Assembly (NCBI GenBank): GCA_030220185.1
Contig: JASPKZ010005708.1
Coordinates: forward strand, 880,501-944,500
Source: Diploptera punctata
Lineage: Eukaryota > Arthropoda > Insecta > Blattodea > Blaberidae
Direction: 5' to 3'
DNA: 64,000 bases
How positions within the stretch are numbered: the first letter of the stretch is position 1; every line of letters starts with the position of its first letter. Of the stretch, positions 10,150 to 20,549 are shown piece by piece. The notes under the pieces were generated by a model. The model was given only the letters and a program-made list of their open reading frames with translations. It did not search any database and was not told where the DNA came from. Position numbers and translations under genes: made by a program.

Positions 10150-10775
10150 TATATATATATATATGTGTGTGGGTTAGGAACATTAGAGGCAAATCCATTA
10201 CAATTTCAATTGGAAGAGACTCCTTGTGAAAAAAAAAAATTGTTCTTGCAGTGCCCCACAACGTTTCAAAACTAAATTCTATACTGGTCTGTTGTCTTCT
10301 TCCTTCAGGAGTCTTAATTCTATCACTTCTGATTTCAGACGGCTGCCTGGCGTAAGTAATTAAGACACTTGACCGATTTTGTATCTTTGACACTGTATGT
10401 GCGGTTATATGTCATGGGAAGTTTTTTTTGGGGGGGAGGGGTTCTCCGGTTTTTCCTTCTAAAAACGTAATTCCACCTCTTCTTTATACTCACATAATCT
10501 ATTTCGTTCCGTTTAATTTTATCTGTCCCTATCATGGTTTGACAGGCTTCTTTGTATATCATATATTTTAATTATACGAGATTAGTCTGAAAGTACGCGG
10601 GATACAAGTAGTAGTTTTATTTTACTTCTTAATCCATCTCTTACAACAACTCCAATATTATTGTATCCGAAAAATGCATTTAAGGAGAGGATATTTTTTA
10701 CTTATGTATTTAAAGTTAAAATCTATTTAACACGTATTTATTTAAGTTCGTGATATATTACATACAACTAACAAA
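10150..10775. other. intronic stretch without recognised element
   Basis: Contains a short (TA)/(TG) tract at 10150-10171 and a G-run at 10427-10438. Two overlapping minus-strand frames (10049-10562) show no family I recognise. Confidence 0.4.
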
Positions 10776-10779
10776 GCCC

Positions 10780-12165
10780 CGGCACTATCCATTCCAGAGG
10801 TTCATGGCCGCGCGGATTAAAGCTCTTCATACATTCCTGTCCTTAGCTAATGTTTTCCAATCATCCCCTGTATAATCTGCTTTCCTCAACTCGTTAATGA
10901 TATTCTCTTAAGTCATTCTTGGTCTACCAACTGGGCGTTTTCCCTTTGGTTTTCCTACAAGAAGTTTCCAAGCTTCTCTTTCATTTCCAATCATATGCCA
11001 CGTATTACATTGTTATGCAGTCTTCTCCATTCGCCTGTTTGTTCATCTCTCTTTGATACTAAATGTTTCCAACAATTTCGTTTTCAAATACTCGTAATCT
11101 TTTCTCCTCCCTTAAATTAATAGTCCATGTTTCGCACCCATATATACTCGGACCAACGGAACTGTGCCCCTCTAGCACTGGCATCGTTCTTAGAAAAGTA
11201 CACGTCTATACTCACAATTTTACCGCACTCCCCCCCCCCCCCCGCTACGTCAAACAATCTCTATAACTCACCGAGTAGGGATGTTGCTAAACTCCCCCCA
11301 AGTGTCGTGGTTCTTGAATATTGAATAAAGCAAGGTTGGAGTTGAGTTGACAACACTGGAGTGCAAGTGCAAGAGAGAGATAGTAATGCAGAGAGGAAAA
11401 TGATTTTCTGAGGGAGAAAAGGAAGTAGGCTTTAGTTTGCATATCTTACGGGGGCACAGATCCGTTGGTCAGACAATAACTGGGAGAATAACCGTTTCAG
11501 TTTAACTTACTTTTAGAGAAGTTGGGACGACAAGAGTCCCTGTAATGCGTTATAGCTTACATTTCCAGAGTTGAACTTTTAATTTCTTTGTGTATCTCAT
11601 TCAAGTTTGTAATTATTGTTCCTAGATAATTGAATTAAGTCAATTCTTCAAAATATCCCTAATTTGTCATTAACTGTCCATTTCCATTATATAATGTGTT
11701 TCTGTGTGAACAATCATTTAGTTTTATTGGCATTTAGTTCCAACCCCACATTCTTAGTGTGATTCAATAGATGTGCATGTTGCATTTTAGTATATCCTCG
11801 CTATCGCCTAATAATACCATATCATTAGCATAAACTAACATATTATTAATACCATTGAGTTTTCAGCCTTATTTATCCTGTAAATATTTGATGGCAGCTC
11901 TAGTACAAAATTGAATAGTAGAGGCGATACATCTTCTTGCTTTGTCCTATTGTTAATATCAAAAGTATCCGAAAACTGTTTGCCTACATGAACCGAACAC
12001 TCTGTGTCATTTAGATATATTAAAAAAAGTCTTAACTTTTTAGAAATTCCGAACTCCAGAGGATAGTATACACATATACCGTTGAGTAATTCCATTACAA
12101 AATTAATATTCCCAAAAAAAAGTAAATTAATGTTATTGTAATTTTTTTGTGAGTTCATGCAAGAA
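10780..12165 (-). mobile_element. LINE-P, longest copy (RT core to 3' end)
   Basis: Minus strand, 5'-truncated RTE-type LINE. From 12158 downward it encodes the RT segment ...KKLRLFLIYLNDTECSVHVG ... SPLLFNFVLE (RT motif B region, with QEDVSP where QGDALSP is usual). It continues through the 'LSS.LLSK' thumb region (about 11540) to TW..LREEKRLRVFENE (about 11085) and the RAAMNL-like end at about 10800. Frames are shifted repeatedly, so it is dead. A TIR element (11152-11469) sits between the thumb and the CETWT region. Confidence 0.75.
11152..11469. mobile_element. TIR element inserted in LINE-P
   Basis: ACCAACGGAACTGTGCCCC at the left and GGGGCACAGATCCGTTGGT at the right are near-perfect inverted repeats (18 of 19). 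It interrupts the LINE-P coding sequence exactly between the thumb and CETW-like region. Flanks tcggac / tcagac may be a short imperfect target duplication. No coding sequence was recognised; it contains a run of about 14 C (11230-11243). Superfamily uncertain. Confidence 0.6.
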
Positions 12166-12169
12166 ATCT

Positions 12170-12750
12170 TCCTGCAGGTAACAAAATTACAATATAGCTT
12201 ATTCTTGTATTAATGAAAAATCTTCCTTATCTTTACTTAAACAGTTGTACGAGTATTTTACCATATATATTTAAATTATTAACTGAGATTACAGGATTAG
12301 ACATACCTGCATATGTTTTCAATTTGCTACAGTAAACTTAATTTGAGACAGAGAAGCGTTTTTTTTTATCTTGATGACTTGGAGAATGGTCAGTTGTATA
12401 ATTACATGTGGTGAATATTTTGATAGCATGAACTGCAAAACGGTAGTGTTCATAACATTTGACCCGACATGTTTTAACGGAGCAATTTAACGCGCAGTCG
12501 CTGGTTATACGGCATGCCTGGTCGTGCACCACTGATTTAAAAATACCAATTTGGATTTTCAATTCCACCTCCATTCCCTTCCGGATAAACAAAGTTAGCA
12601 ATGTGGAAAGAAACTATTTGAAGCTTTAAAGGTATGATACGGTTTAGTTAGCGGTACTCCGAACTCGCATGCATATTTTTTTAAGGCGCCTATACGTTCT
12701 ATCCTCCAGAAGATCCACTTAATCTCAAAATTTATTGGTTGTGCACAACA
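12170..12750. other. no recognisable feature
   Basis: AT-rich intron sequence; a minus-strand 87-codon frame at 12338-12601 has no recognised homology. Confidence 0.4.
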
Positions 12751-12762
12751 CTTATGTATCTA
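12751..12762. repeat. TSD of SINE-D, left
   Basis: cttatgtatcta, identical to 13140-13151. Confidence 0.85.
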
Positions 12763-13139
12763 AAGTAAAAAAGTAAAGTATTCCCACTACAGGCCTCAGG
12801 AGGCCATTGGGGTAGTGGGAGGTTAAGGCTCCCACTTTTTCTGGACAATCGGCACTTGATGTCAGCCGGGTTGTCAGCCCTGCGTGACGGCCGCCTTTAC
12901 CCCAGAACAAGCTTCTGGTACTCATTTTCGTTAGAGACTGAGTCGACCCAAGGGCCCTAGTGCCGCCAGAAGGTTTGGGTCAGTTTAAAAATCCTGATCC
13001 CACCGGGACTTGAACCCTCGACCTTCCGGCGCCAGAAGGTTTGGGTCAGTTTAAAAATCCTGACCCCACCGGGACTTGAACCCTCGACCTTCTGGCTTGT
13101 AGCGCAGTGCCTTAACCACTACGCTACGGCATGCCCCCT
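12763..13139 (-). mobile_element. SINE-D with internal duplication and TSD
   Basis: tRNA-derived head on the minus strand at the right: A box TAGCGTAGTGGTTAAGGC, B box GGGTTCAAGTCCC. Perfect 12-bp direct repeats cttatgtatcta flank it (12751-12762 and 13140-13151). Within it a 66-bp unit containing the B box is tandemly duplicated (12963-13029 and 13030-13095), giving two B boxes. The 3' end is an A/T-rich 'tactttacttttttactt'-type tail. Confidence 0.85.
12963..13095. repeat. tandem duplication of 66 bp inside SINE-D
   Basis: Two adjacent units starting 'cgccagaaggtttgggtcag' and ending 'ccctcgaccttc.gg', differing at only a few positions, each carrying a B-box sequence. Low divergence indicates the duplication is young or conversion-maintained. 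Confidence 0.85.
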
Positions 13140-13151
13140 CTTATGTATCTA
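13140..13151. repeat. TSD of SINE-D, right
   Basis: cttatgtatcta, identical to 12751-12762. Confidence 0.85.
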
Positions 13152-13309
13152 GTGGCAATAATTGCCAATATTTGTGGAAGTTGATTAAAGTAAATTTGTT
13201 AGTTCAATCTGAAAACAAAAAAATATAGGACTGTAATGTGATTACTTTACATTTTTAAGAATAAACATACTGTTCTAAACACATTTTAAATTTGGAGAAT
13301 ATTAAGAAA

Positions 13310-13690
13310 AATTGAGAACAAAGTTCTTAAGATAAATTTTGGATCAAAGAGAGATGGACAGACAGGCGAAAGAAGAAGGCTACTGAACACTGAGCTATGT
13401 GATCTTTATAGGAAACCAGATATAACAGTTAAGTATCGTAGACTGCAATGGGCAGGACATGTGGCAAGATTGGGAAATTAAAGAGGGGCTAGGAAGCTTC
13501 TTGTAGCAAAATCAGAAGGAAAACGCCCAGTAGGAAGACTAAGAATGAGGTGGGATAATAACATTAACCTTGATTTGAGGGAAGTATATTATACAGGACA
13601 TGATCGGAAAACATCTCAGGATAGTGGCGTATGGAGAGCTTATGTCCGCGCGGCCATGAACCTACGGGTTCGATAGAGCCAGTGAGTTAT
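13310..13690 (+). mobile_element. LINE-P 3' fragment
   Basis: Nearly open over ENKVLKINFGSKRDGQTGER, ELCDLYRKPDI, LQWAGHVARLGN, then RGARKLLVAKSEGKRPVG, RMRWDNNINLDLREV and VWRAYVRAAMNLRVR before the stop, followed by 'gccagtgagtta'. This is the best local view of the LINE-P C-terminus; one stop and one frameshift interrupt it. Confidence 0.8.
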
Positions 13691-13877
13691 AAATAAGTTA
13701 TATACTGCTTGATATGTAAATCACTCTGCTGTGGTGTGAATTCTCAAAACCTCCAGATGTCTGTATTTCAAATACAGTCTGTATTGCTTGTCTGCTTTCC
13801 CTTTGTAGTTGGACCAATGAGAACTTCTAAATGAAGTCAAGAAAAAAAAAAGTAAACATAATTATTTTTAGATACCC

Positions 13878-14270
13878 CATGCTGATTACCTGGCGTTGTC
13901 CCGGAATCTACGTATCCCGATCTTCTGGGCATCAATGAGCTGAAAGATAAAAGTGGTTATTATGAGTAAAAAATAGGCATATGCTGTCCCGGACATTTTT
14001 ATACATTTGTTTTTTTTAGATATTCAATTCTGTGTACATTAATATGGTGTATGTTATGGTTTAGGCAACATAAGCTATTTAAGCGTCCAAAAAGTTCCGA
14101 AAAACGCACTTTTCACTATAAAGTTTGATTTTTAAGGGGGGTTGAGTATTACAACTCACTTATAGCCAAAAACCTTCCCGGGAAACTCCTGAACATTCTG
14201 GAAACAGACCTATCACATTCGGATGAACGATATGGCAGTGCATAAAATATGAACAAACGAACAAACATTG
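13878..14270 (-). mobile_element. Helitron-like fragment
   Basis: Homologous in inverse orientation to 54830-55185 in the Helitron at 54810-55647: it shares the 'aatgtttgttcgtttgttc'-type 5' region (at 14245-14265) and 'ggcatcaatgagctgaaaga'. At the opposite side 'ccgggacaacgcc' looks like the hairpin that precedes a Helitron 3' end. Both exact termini are degraded. Confidence 0.55.
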
Positions 14271-14579
14271 ATTACACAGCTCTACAAAAAGAAATTGTTT
14301 GATGCCCTGGATATCTCAGCGAATTTCTGTGTTTTCAAGTGCACAGTATACGAATATATTCATGAAAGTGCTGAATGTGCTCTAGTTTTTATGATTTTTG
14401 CATATCTTATATCTTAAACAGTAAACGGCTTGTTACTATTAAAATTTATGTTTCCAGTCATGATTTGATTTCTGCGTATTTGTTTCGTGTATACAAACAT
14501 CACGTGATCCCCACTCTTACACCCCTCACTCCTAACATCGGCCGTGATCTCAGTTAATTGACAAAATTAAAGTACTCAC

Positions 14580-15110
14580 AACGTGCATCTGGATATGATA
14601 AAACAATTCGTCAAAGCATTGGACAAGGAAGGAAAATGTTTCAAATACATTTGCAGAAAATTTCCAAAGCTCAGTACGTAAAAGTTAAAAGGCGGAATAT
14701 TTGATGGTCCTCAAATTCGGCAATTAATGAAAGATGCAAATTTTATCACAATTATGACTGTTCCGGAAAGTGAAGCTTGGAAGGGTTTTGTATTGGTAGT
14801 AGAAAATTTCCTAGCACCAAATTGTAATCAAATTGTGCGAAACATGTTCATAAGCTTCAAGATTCTGGGAGCAAATATGAGTATAAAGTTACACTTTTTC
14901 CACAGTCACCTAGATAGATTTCAGGATAATTTAGGAAATTGTAGCGACGAATAGGGAGTGCGCTTTCACTAGGATCTAAAAGTAATGGAGTAAAGGTATC
15001 AGGGTAGATGGGACCGTCACATGATGGCAGATTACTGCTGGTCTTTAAAAAGACATTGTCCCCTAAAAAATTATAGAAGAAAATCTTATAAAAGGCATTT
15101 CACTGAAGTA
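14580..15110 (+). pseudogene. broken C-terminal part of a repeated arthropod protein family
   Basis: Conceptual translation gives MIKQFVKALDKEGKCFKYIC, GGIFDGPQIRQLMKDANFIT, TVPESEAWKGFVLVVENFL, LGANMSIKLHFFHSHLDRF, and after a stop and shifts RYQGRWD and MMADYCWSLKR. I recognise this arrangement from a large family of uncharacterised arthropod and aphid proteins whose last domain reads 'HSHLD.FP.N.G..SDEQGERFHQD' and ends 'YQGRW...MMADYCW'. The family is multicopy and probably transposon-linked, but I do not know its function. At least two frameshifts or stops; no intact start. Confidence 0.6.
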
Positions 15111-15489
15111 TAACATGGGTTATTGATATTTTTCTTTCTATTTACGTCAGTGCATACTAATTAAAAAAAACAATTGACATTTTAAATATATGTTATATAT
15201 TTTTTTTTATTATTGTAGTGTAAAATGAAAATAAAGATTTAAAAAAACCAGAGCAAATCTTCAAAAATCATTTATAGTTTCATGAATTGTGAGCATAAAT
15301 ATATCCGAAATTAATCTTATATCAAGGGCAACAAAACCACTGTTGATCAGTGTTATGTATTAGATTATGGTTGTGCCTAGTATAGTAATTTCCTAAAATG
15401 TGCGTTAATTTTGAGTACTCTCTCTAACATTTCTAATTAAAAGCATATATATATATATATGGCATGATAAGAAAAATAAATGCCTGGAC

Positions 15490-15528
<39 letters not shown>

Positions 15529-15636
15529 TATAACACTGTTGTATTGGCGCTGACGACTCAAGTGCTACTATCCCTTACGAAAATGCAAGTGTTGTAATAT
15601 AGTCGTTTACTGTGGGATATGTAGTGTATATATCTA
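15110..15636. other. intron upstream of the PH exon with TA tracts
   Basis: AT-rich, with (TA)n at 15446-15462 and 15493-15526 separated by a short unique spacer. No other exon-like segment recognised. Confidence 0.5.
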
Positions 15637-15657
15637 CAATTACTTTCTTTGTTACAG
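15637..15657 (+). other. 3' splice acceptor of the PH exon
   Basis: Pyrimidine-rich run (ATTACTTTCTTTGTTACAG) directly abutting the first codon of the PH exon. It fits a metazoan acceptor: polypyrimidine tract plus CAG. It fixes the exon start at 15658 and keeps the frame at phase 0. Confidence 0.75.
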
Positions 15658-15723
15658 AGATGGCAGAGACGATGGTTCGTGTTGTACGACGACGGAGAAT
15701 TGAGCTACTCCGTGGACGAACAT
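15658..15723 (+). CDS. osp: internal exon of outspread-like PH-domain gene
   Basis: A 66-nt open segment of 22 codons, phase 0 at both ends. It reads [15 protein letters not shown] followed by SYSVDEH, the beta-strand core of a pleckstrin-homology domain (the WxxRWFVL signature and the next strand). The family is the first PH domain of insect outspread, an actin/Rho-pathway scaffold related to vertebrate MPRIP, expected in the cytoplasm at the cortex. Upstream is a pyrimidine-rich tract ending in TTACAG; downstream is GTGAGT. Neither neighbouring exon (the start of the PH domain, or the part after ...DEH) was recognised in the window, so this is one small exon between very large introns. Codons are intact with no frameshift. 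The PH call is strong; assignment to osp rather than another PH protein is from memory of the family. Confidence 0.78.
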
Positions 15724-15729
15724 GTGAGT
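15724..15729 (+). other. 5' splice donor of the PH exon
   Basis: GTGAGT immediately after the CAT (His) codon, a near-consensus metazoan donor. Together with the acceptor it defines a 66-nt exon. Confidence 0.75.
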
Positions 15730-16227
15730 ATAGTACATATTTTAAACATTTTTTTTTTTTTTGTATGTTGAAAGAAGGTAGATAAATTGCAAAAACAAAT
15801 TCTGCACTTTGATCGAGCTTTTACAGTTCTCGTTTTCATAACTGCTATAAAAATTGAGAATCCTTGGAAATGGGTAGGCCTAACTATGTTCATGGTTCAC
15901 TTTGTTTTTTTATAATTGATTGACTTTTTTTCTATTTTTAAATACATTTTATTAATAAACTCGAAATTGGCTCTATTTATTACCTACATAGTCGTCTTTT
16001 TATGTAGCCTAATATAAATCAGTGCTAATATTTTATAATTATTGTAAAACTATTGTTCCAGCAATAACGTTACTTGTTCAACTAATGCTCACAACCGTGT
16101 TATAATTAAAGCTTAGTAATATATTATAATTTTCTGAAGAATTTAATATTTCTTAACAGAAAGTTAAAATATTTTTGTGAATTATTATATAATTAAATCC
16201 TAATTTGACATGACATTGGATCCATAC

Positions 16228-16433
16228 AGATAATGATGATGATTGATAAGGATGATGGTGATGGCCGGATGATTTTCGGGGACCGTTGGGTCCTAAGCTT
16301 CCTGACATTTGTCTTACAGGTGAGAAAAAAAAACCAAAAAACCTCACCCAGGAACCTGTCCCGACCGGGAATCGAGCTCGGGGCCCGCTGCGTGACAAGG
16401 CAGCACGCTACCTCGAGACCACAGAGGTGGACA
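16228..16433 (-). mobile_element. SINE-B, 3'-shortened copy
   Basis: Head (right; B box region 'cgaccgggaatcgag', 'cgctacctcgagaccaca') and GAT-rich middle are present; the usual tail with 'attctgcccgaaggcag' is absent, so the copy is truncated at its 3' side. Confidence 0.75.
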
Positions 16434-16649
16434 GCTTTGATTTTTAAAGTGTATACCAATCACTGTTGATGTCACTTTAGCCTATAAAATGCTGAAATAT
16501 TAGAACATGTATTTGGGATCTCAGACGTCCTTAACTAAGAAATATATATTTTAAAAACAGTTTAGGCCTTTCAGAACATATTCCATTATGAGCCATATTT
16601 TTATTGCATTTTCCAACATAATTTTATATCGTTGGTCCGTAGTAGTAGT

Positions 16650-16969
16650 GTCCACCGCTGTGGTCTCGAGGTAGCGTGCTGCCTTGTCACGCAGTGGACC
16701 CGGGTTCGATGCCCGGTCGGGGCAGTTTTTCTGGGTGAGGTTTTTATCGGGGTTTTTCCTCACCTGTAAGACAAATGTCAGGAAAACTTTAAGGCTCAAA
16801 CGGTCCCCGAAATCATATGGCCATCTTCATCATCATCATCATCCTTCACCGGTGTGGAAAGCAACGGGAAGCTACCACACCTACAATTCCCTAGTAAAGC
16901 TGCAAGCATAGCATGAAAATGCTATGATTGCAGTGAAGGACCTGCCTTCGGGCAGAATTACTTTGGATG
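16650..16969 (+). mobile_element. SINE-B, full-length reference copy with TSD
   Basis: Best full copy: tRNA-like head 'ccgctgtggtctcgaggtag', B box GGGTTCGATGCCC, spacer 'gtgaggtttttatcggggtt', 'aaatgtcaggaaaac', CAT-rich middle, 'ccggtgtggaaagcaacggg', 'attccctagtaaagctgcaa', tail 'tgccttcgggcagaattact' and ATGG. The 11-bp direct repeats gtagtagtagt (16639-16649 and 16970-16980) mark insertion. Confidence 0.85.
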
Positions 16970-16980
16970 GTAGTAGTAGT

Positions 16981-17441
16981 CATATAATGATATATTTATA
17001 CCCGAGCCGCCATATCTCCAGCTCTGAAGTTTAGGTTATACGAGGGGTAAAGGGAGAATTCGCCCTCTACTGCCAATAAGGATATGGTTGTAGTGAGAGT
17101 AGATGTCTGCCACAACCAATCACTGTCCTTGACGCAGCTATAACGCGCTAGTAAGGTTTGAAATTACTCAGATGTTGTGAGCTAACCGCATACATAAATT
17201 GCATACATAACCGCGTACATAAACCGACACTCCTACTGAATATCCATATCGGCAACACTGTCTTGAAAACGTCAAGGCCGGAGAATCAGTGGCTGCAGTA
17301 TACGTGTCTGTATCTCAGGTAGCGAGTGGTCGATTTTTCAGGCCAGGAGTGTTTGAAAAAATATTTTTTTTAAAGATATTATTAAATTATACAAATTATT
17401 TATTAAAATCTACCCTCAAAGTATAAAGGAAATTTTTAATA
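16981..17441. other. intronic stretch, no element recognised
   Basis: Moderately GC-rich around 17000-17160, but neither ORF, tRNA-like promoter nor terminal repeats are evident. Confidence 0.35.
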
Positions 17442-18377
17442 CAGTAAAACTTGCTCAAAGCGGAATCGCAAGGGACCAATTTTTTTCCACATTAGACAAA
17501 ATTCCGCATTATAAAAAACTAAAACTTAATCTTAGATTATAGAGTACCGTATATATATTTTTACGTACCTTGGATTAATTGTAGTACCGCTGCCTTTGAA
17601 AAGTGAGGTATAGTATGTATGAGCGACTTCGACGGTAACGCGCGAAAAAAAAACTGTCCCGTTTCGTCAGCGTTAAAATTCTCTCTTAGCCGTGTATCCT
17701 GAAATTAAAGTATGCAATTTCGCTTTGCGCTCACTAACTACACTTTCGTCCACATGCTTTGATTGCCTGCAAATTTCATTCCACACTACATTGTGTCGTC
17801 TTTTAAAACTGTCCAGCCAACCTGATGATACCTTGAAATCTTTATACCATAGGGACTTAGCAACAGTTAGAGCTTGACTTTGGAGTCCAGAAATTTGCAG
17901 ATTTATATTCAATCACTTTCACTTTATCGTTTAATGATATTGATACAAACGTTTTAGCCATCTTTATTCCGAAAAATAAAGAACATTGCCTGTGAAAAAT
18001 CGGTCACAGAACTTAAACTAATTCAAGATTTTACAGTTATTTGTAAGACAGGTATTTCGGATAACGGGTGTTCAATGAGGCCGAAAAAAAATCAGGTACA
18101 GGTAAAATTTCTAATTCACCCGGCAGAAATCATTACTTTTTTTTTTCCTAACGGGAATTCAATGAAGTGGAAACTAATTTATTTCTCTATCTTTCCACTT
18201 TATATTTTTTTTTCATGAATTCTGTAGAAATATCCTTCCGTTCCCCCGTTGGACAGATTCCGTTTTATGCAAAATAAATACACATAAAATTACTATTATA
18301 TCCCCGGGACCAATAAATGTGTTCACATTGGACAGATTTCCGCATTATACACATTCCGGATTAAACAAGTTTTACTA
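17442..18377 (-). mobile_element. pogo/Tigger-type DNA transposon, internally deleted
   Basis: Left end CAGTAAAACTTGCTCAAAG and right end ...AAACAAGTTTTACTA are inverted; TA flanks both (17440-41, 18378-79). Subterminal repeats 'ttccgcattata' also occur on both sides. The minus-strand interior retains parts of the transposase. A second, truncated copy is at 773-1192. Confidence 0.75.
17600..17963 (-). pseudogene. N-terminal/early-catalytic part of pogo-type transposase
   Basis: Starts at an ATG about 17961 (MAKTFVSISLNDKVKVIEY). After a deletion comes the CENP-B-type helix-turn-helix half: SQALTVAKSLWYKDFKVSSG, WLDSFKRRHNVV and LHTLISGYTAKREF. A one-base shift later, FNADETGQFFFRALPSKSL carries the first catalytic Asp (NADETG) of the pogo DDE domain. 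The second and third acidic residues are missing, so it is inactive. Confidence 0.7.
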
Positions 18378-18651
18378 TAGTTCTTAAAAACTGTTTTTTT
18401 CTATATAATATCTAACTTTGACACTAGGAAATCTGGATTCTACTTAAGCTAAATCATAAACAAAATCAAATATATGAGTGTATTTCTGTGCAATTTTTAG
18501 GGAAATTCAGTATCTTAATTATCGAGTTTAAGAGCTGGTTTGTTTAATGGAATCAAATGTAATTAAATTAAAAGCCACTTTCCTATAAACTAGTAAGACT
18601 GACATAAATAAAAGTTATTTTGACATTTTCACTATCGTACCTCGTAATTGT

Positions 18652-18666
18652 AAGGAAAATTACTTT
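18652..18666. repeat. TSD of LINE-Q, left
   Basis: aaggaaaattacttt, identical to 19367-19381. Confidence 0.85.
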
Positions 18667-19366
18667 CTTCTTCTTCTTCCTTTCATGTCATAGACCTAGT
18701 GGTCTGATACGGTCTCAAACCAACGTTTGAAGGGCCTGCCCAAAGATCTCTTGCCTGGTGCTGGTAATTTAAGAACTGACGTGGTATTCTTGTTCTGCTC
18801 ATTCTTCTTACGTGAGATTTTCAGTTGTTCCTGTATTTTTGTACATATTCCATGACTGATTCTGTTTGTAATTCTTTGAGAATCTCAGAATTCCTTTTAT
18901 GGCCTGTTCTCGAGTAGCCTGCAGTATGTCTCATAAATTTCATTTCTGCTGCAGTTAGTCTTTGTTCATCTACACTGCGAATTGTCCAGGCCTCACTGCC
19001 GTAACATAATATGGGTCTGGCCAGTGTTTTATAAATTCTAGTTTGTGTGTGTTGCTGTACTGTGTTTGGCTTGAAAATATTATTTATAATTCCTGTTACT
19101 CTGTTCAATTTTATAATTTTTTGACTAAAATCTTTTTCCTCTTCGTATGTAACTTGGTATCCGAGATAGTTAAATGTGTTGATTTGTACTAATATTTTAT
19201 TATTAATGACAATTTTACTGCGAACTGGGCCTTTTCCTAGGAAAGCCATAACTTTAGATTTTTCTGTTGAGATTTCCATGTTGTAGTTTATTGCAATTTG
19301 GTGAAAAGAATGGACTGAACGTTGTAGGTCATCTTCTGAGTTCGTTATAAACACAATGTCATCTGC
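18667..19366 (-). mobile_element. LINE-Q, 5'-truncated insertion with 15-bp TSD
   Basis: Perfect 15-bp direct repeats aaggaaaattacttt (18652-18666 and 19367-19381) bracket a minus-strand insert. It starts inside RT motif C (ADDIVFI), runs through ISTEKSKVMAFLG, FNYLGYQVT, TLARPILCYGSEAWTI, and MKFMRHTAGYSRTGHKRN, and ends with the 3' UTR and a (GAA)n tail. The reading frame is open from 19366 to 18821. Truncation at the FADD motif is ordinary 5' truncation during target-primed reverse transcription. Confidence 0.85.
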
Positions 19367-19381
19367 AAGGAAAATTACTTT
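19367..19381. repeat. TSD of LINE-Q, right
   Basis: aaggaaaattacttt, identical to 18652-18666. Confidence 0.85.
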
Positions 19382-19863
19382 TAAACATTTAAATAAGGCA
19401 AAGAGCCGCACAATTATGTTTAGTGAGAACTTGTTTTGTGTGTTTTACTTACAAATTAATTGAAAACATTTACATTTTTTTAGGTTGCGCAATTGTGAGT
19501 TTTTGTTAAAACTGAGGTTACGTACAGCACAAGGTTGCTATGAACAGCAATTTTCTAACACCTTTCGGGTGACTCAAGGCCAATTAGAATGACAATGCCT
19601 GTTTTCTTTTTTCTGCAACTTTGCGTTAAGTAAAATCCATGGTCAAGGTAACTCAAACTTAACAAGCTTTGTTAATCGCTCGATGTAAGCGCTCTTTCAC
19701 GACCCTGATGAAAAAGTCGTGCCTACGACTCGCGTTCGCTATGTCCCTTCTTCAATTTCTTGAGCTAGTTACAGTTTTATAGATTTTTCCTGACCCTGCT
19801 CAACTTACTTTCCATCTAGCTCAAACAATTTTGCTTCTCTTTTATTGCGTTTTCCAACAACAG

Positions 19864-19914
19864 TAATAATAATAATAATAATAATAATATAATAATAATA
19901 ATAATAATAATAAT
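19864..19914. repeat. (AAT)n microsatellite
   Basis: AAT trinucleotide repeat with one phase break. Downstream 19915-20100 is related to LINE 3' coding sequence on the minus strand (codons for MDPNGKEEERKTEDLDRRG), but the family was not settled. Confidence 0.75.
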
Positions 19915-20354
19915 CCGGTATCATGGCAGCTGCTGTCGTCTTCCGGAAACCAAACGCCATTCCTCTCTGTCCATCCATAGATCTTCCTCCAATCCTCTGA
20001 TATTCATAGCCGCTTGCACCCCTTCTATCTAAGTCTTCGGTCTTCCTCTCTTCCTCCTTTCCATTGGGATCCATTCCATAGCAATTTTAGGCAATCTTTG
20101 CTCTGGTATTCTTTAGACATGGCCATACCAATTGTCCTAGGCTGTTTTTCCGAGGCATGATGTTTGGGTTTTTAGCATTTTATTTTAATATGAACGCTAG
20201 CCTTTGATAGTACAGTATCTTACTGCAAGGCAGCAGCGCTAGTTTTAGTCCGCCCTGGGCATTTTATATCCCCAGTACCCGCTATATCTGGCGAGCATTC
20301 CCCTATTCGCCACCTGGGGAGGCGCCCGATGGGAGACTGGAAACTCCACACTGT

Positions 20355-20358
<4 letters not shown>

Positions 20359-20390
<32 letters not shown>

Positions 20391-20416
20391 GTAATAATAT
20401 TAATAATGATAATACT
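20359..20416. repeat. (AAT)n microsatellite
   Basis: AAT repeat, imperfect at the right end. Confidence 0.8.
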
Positions 20417-20549
20417 TTAATGTGGGGTCATGCATTTGAGCATAACTGGAATTTCCAAAGTTTAAATAAAAGTTCAATATTGAATAGCCCTATTACATTA
20501 ATAAAATAATGAAGTTAAATAAAATTGTGCAATTTTTTTAACCGTATTA

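Noticed and set aside
10335..10562. Minus-strand 75-codon frame as the linker region of a LINE
   Set aside because: Some basic residues in suitable places but no motif I could align; left unassigned.
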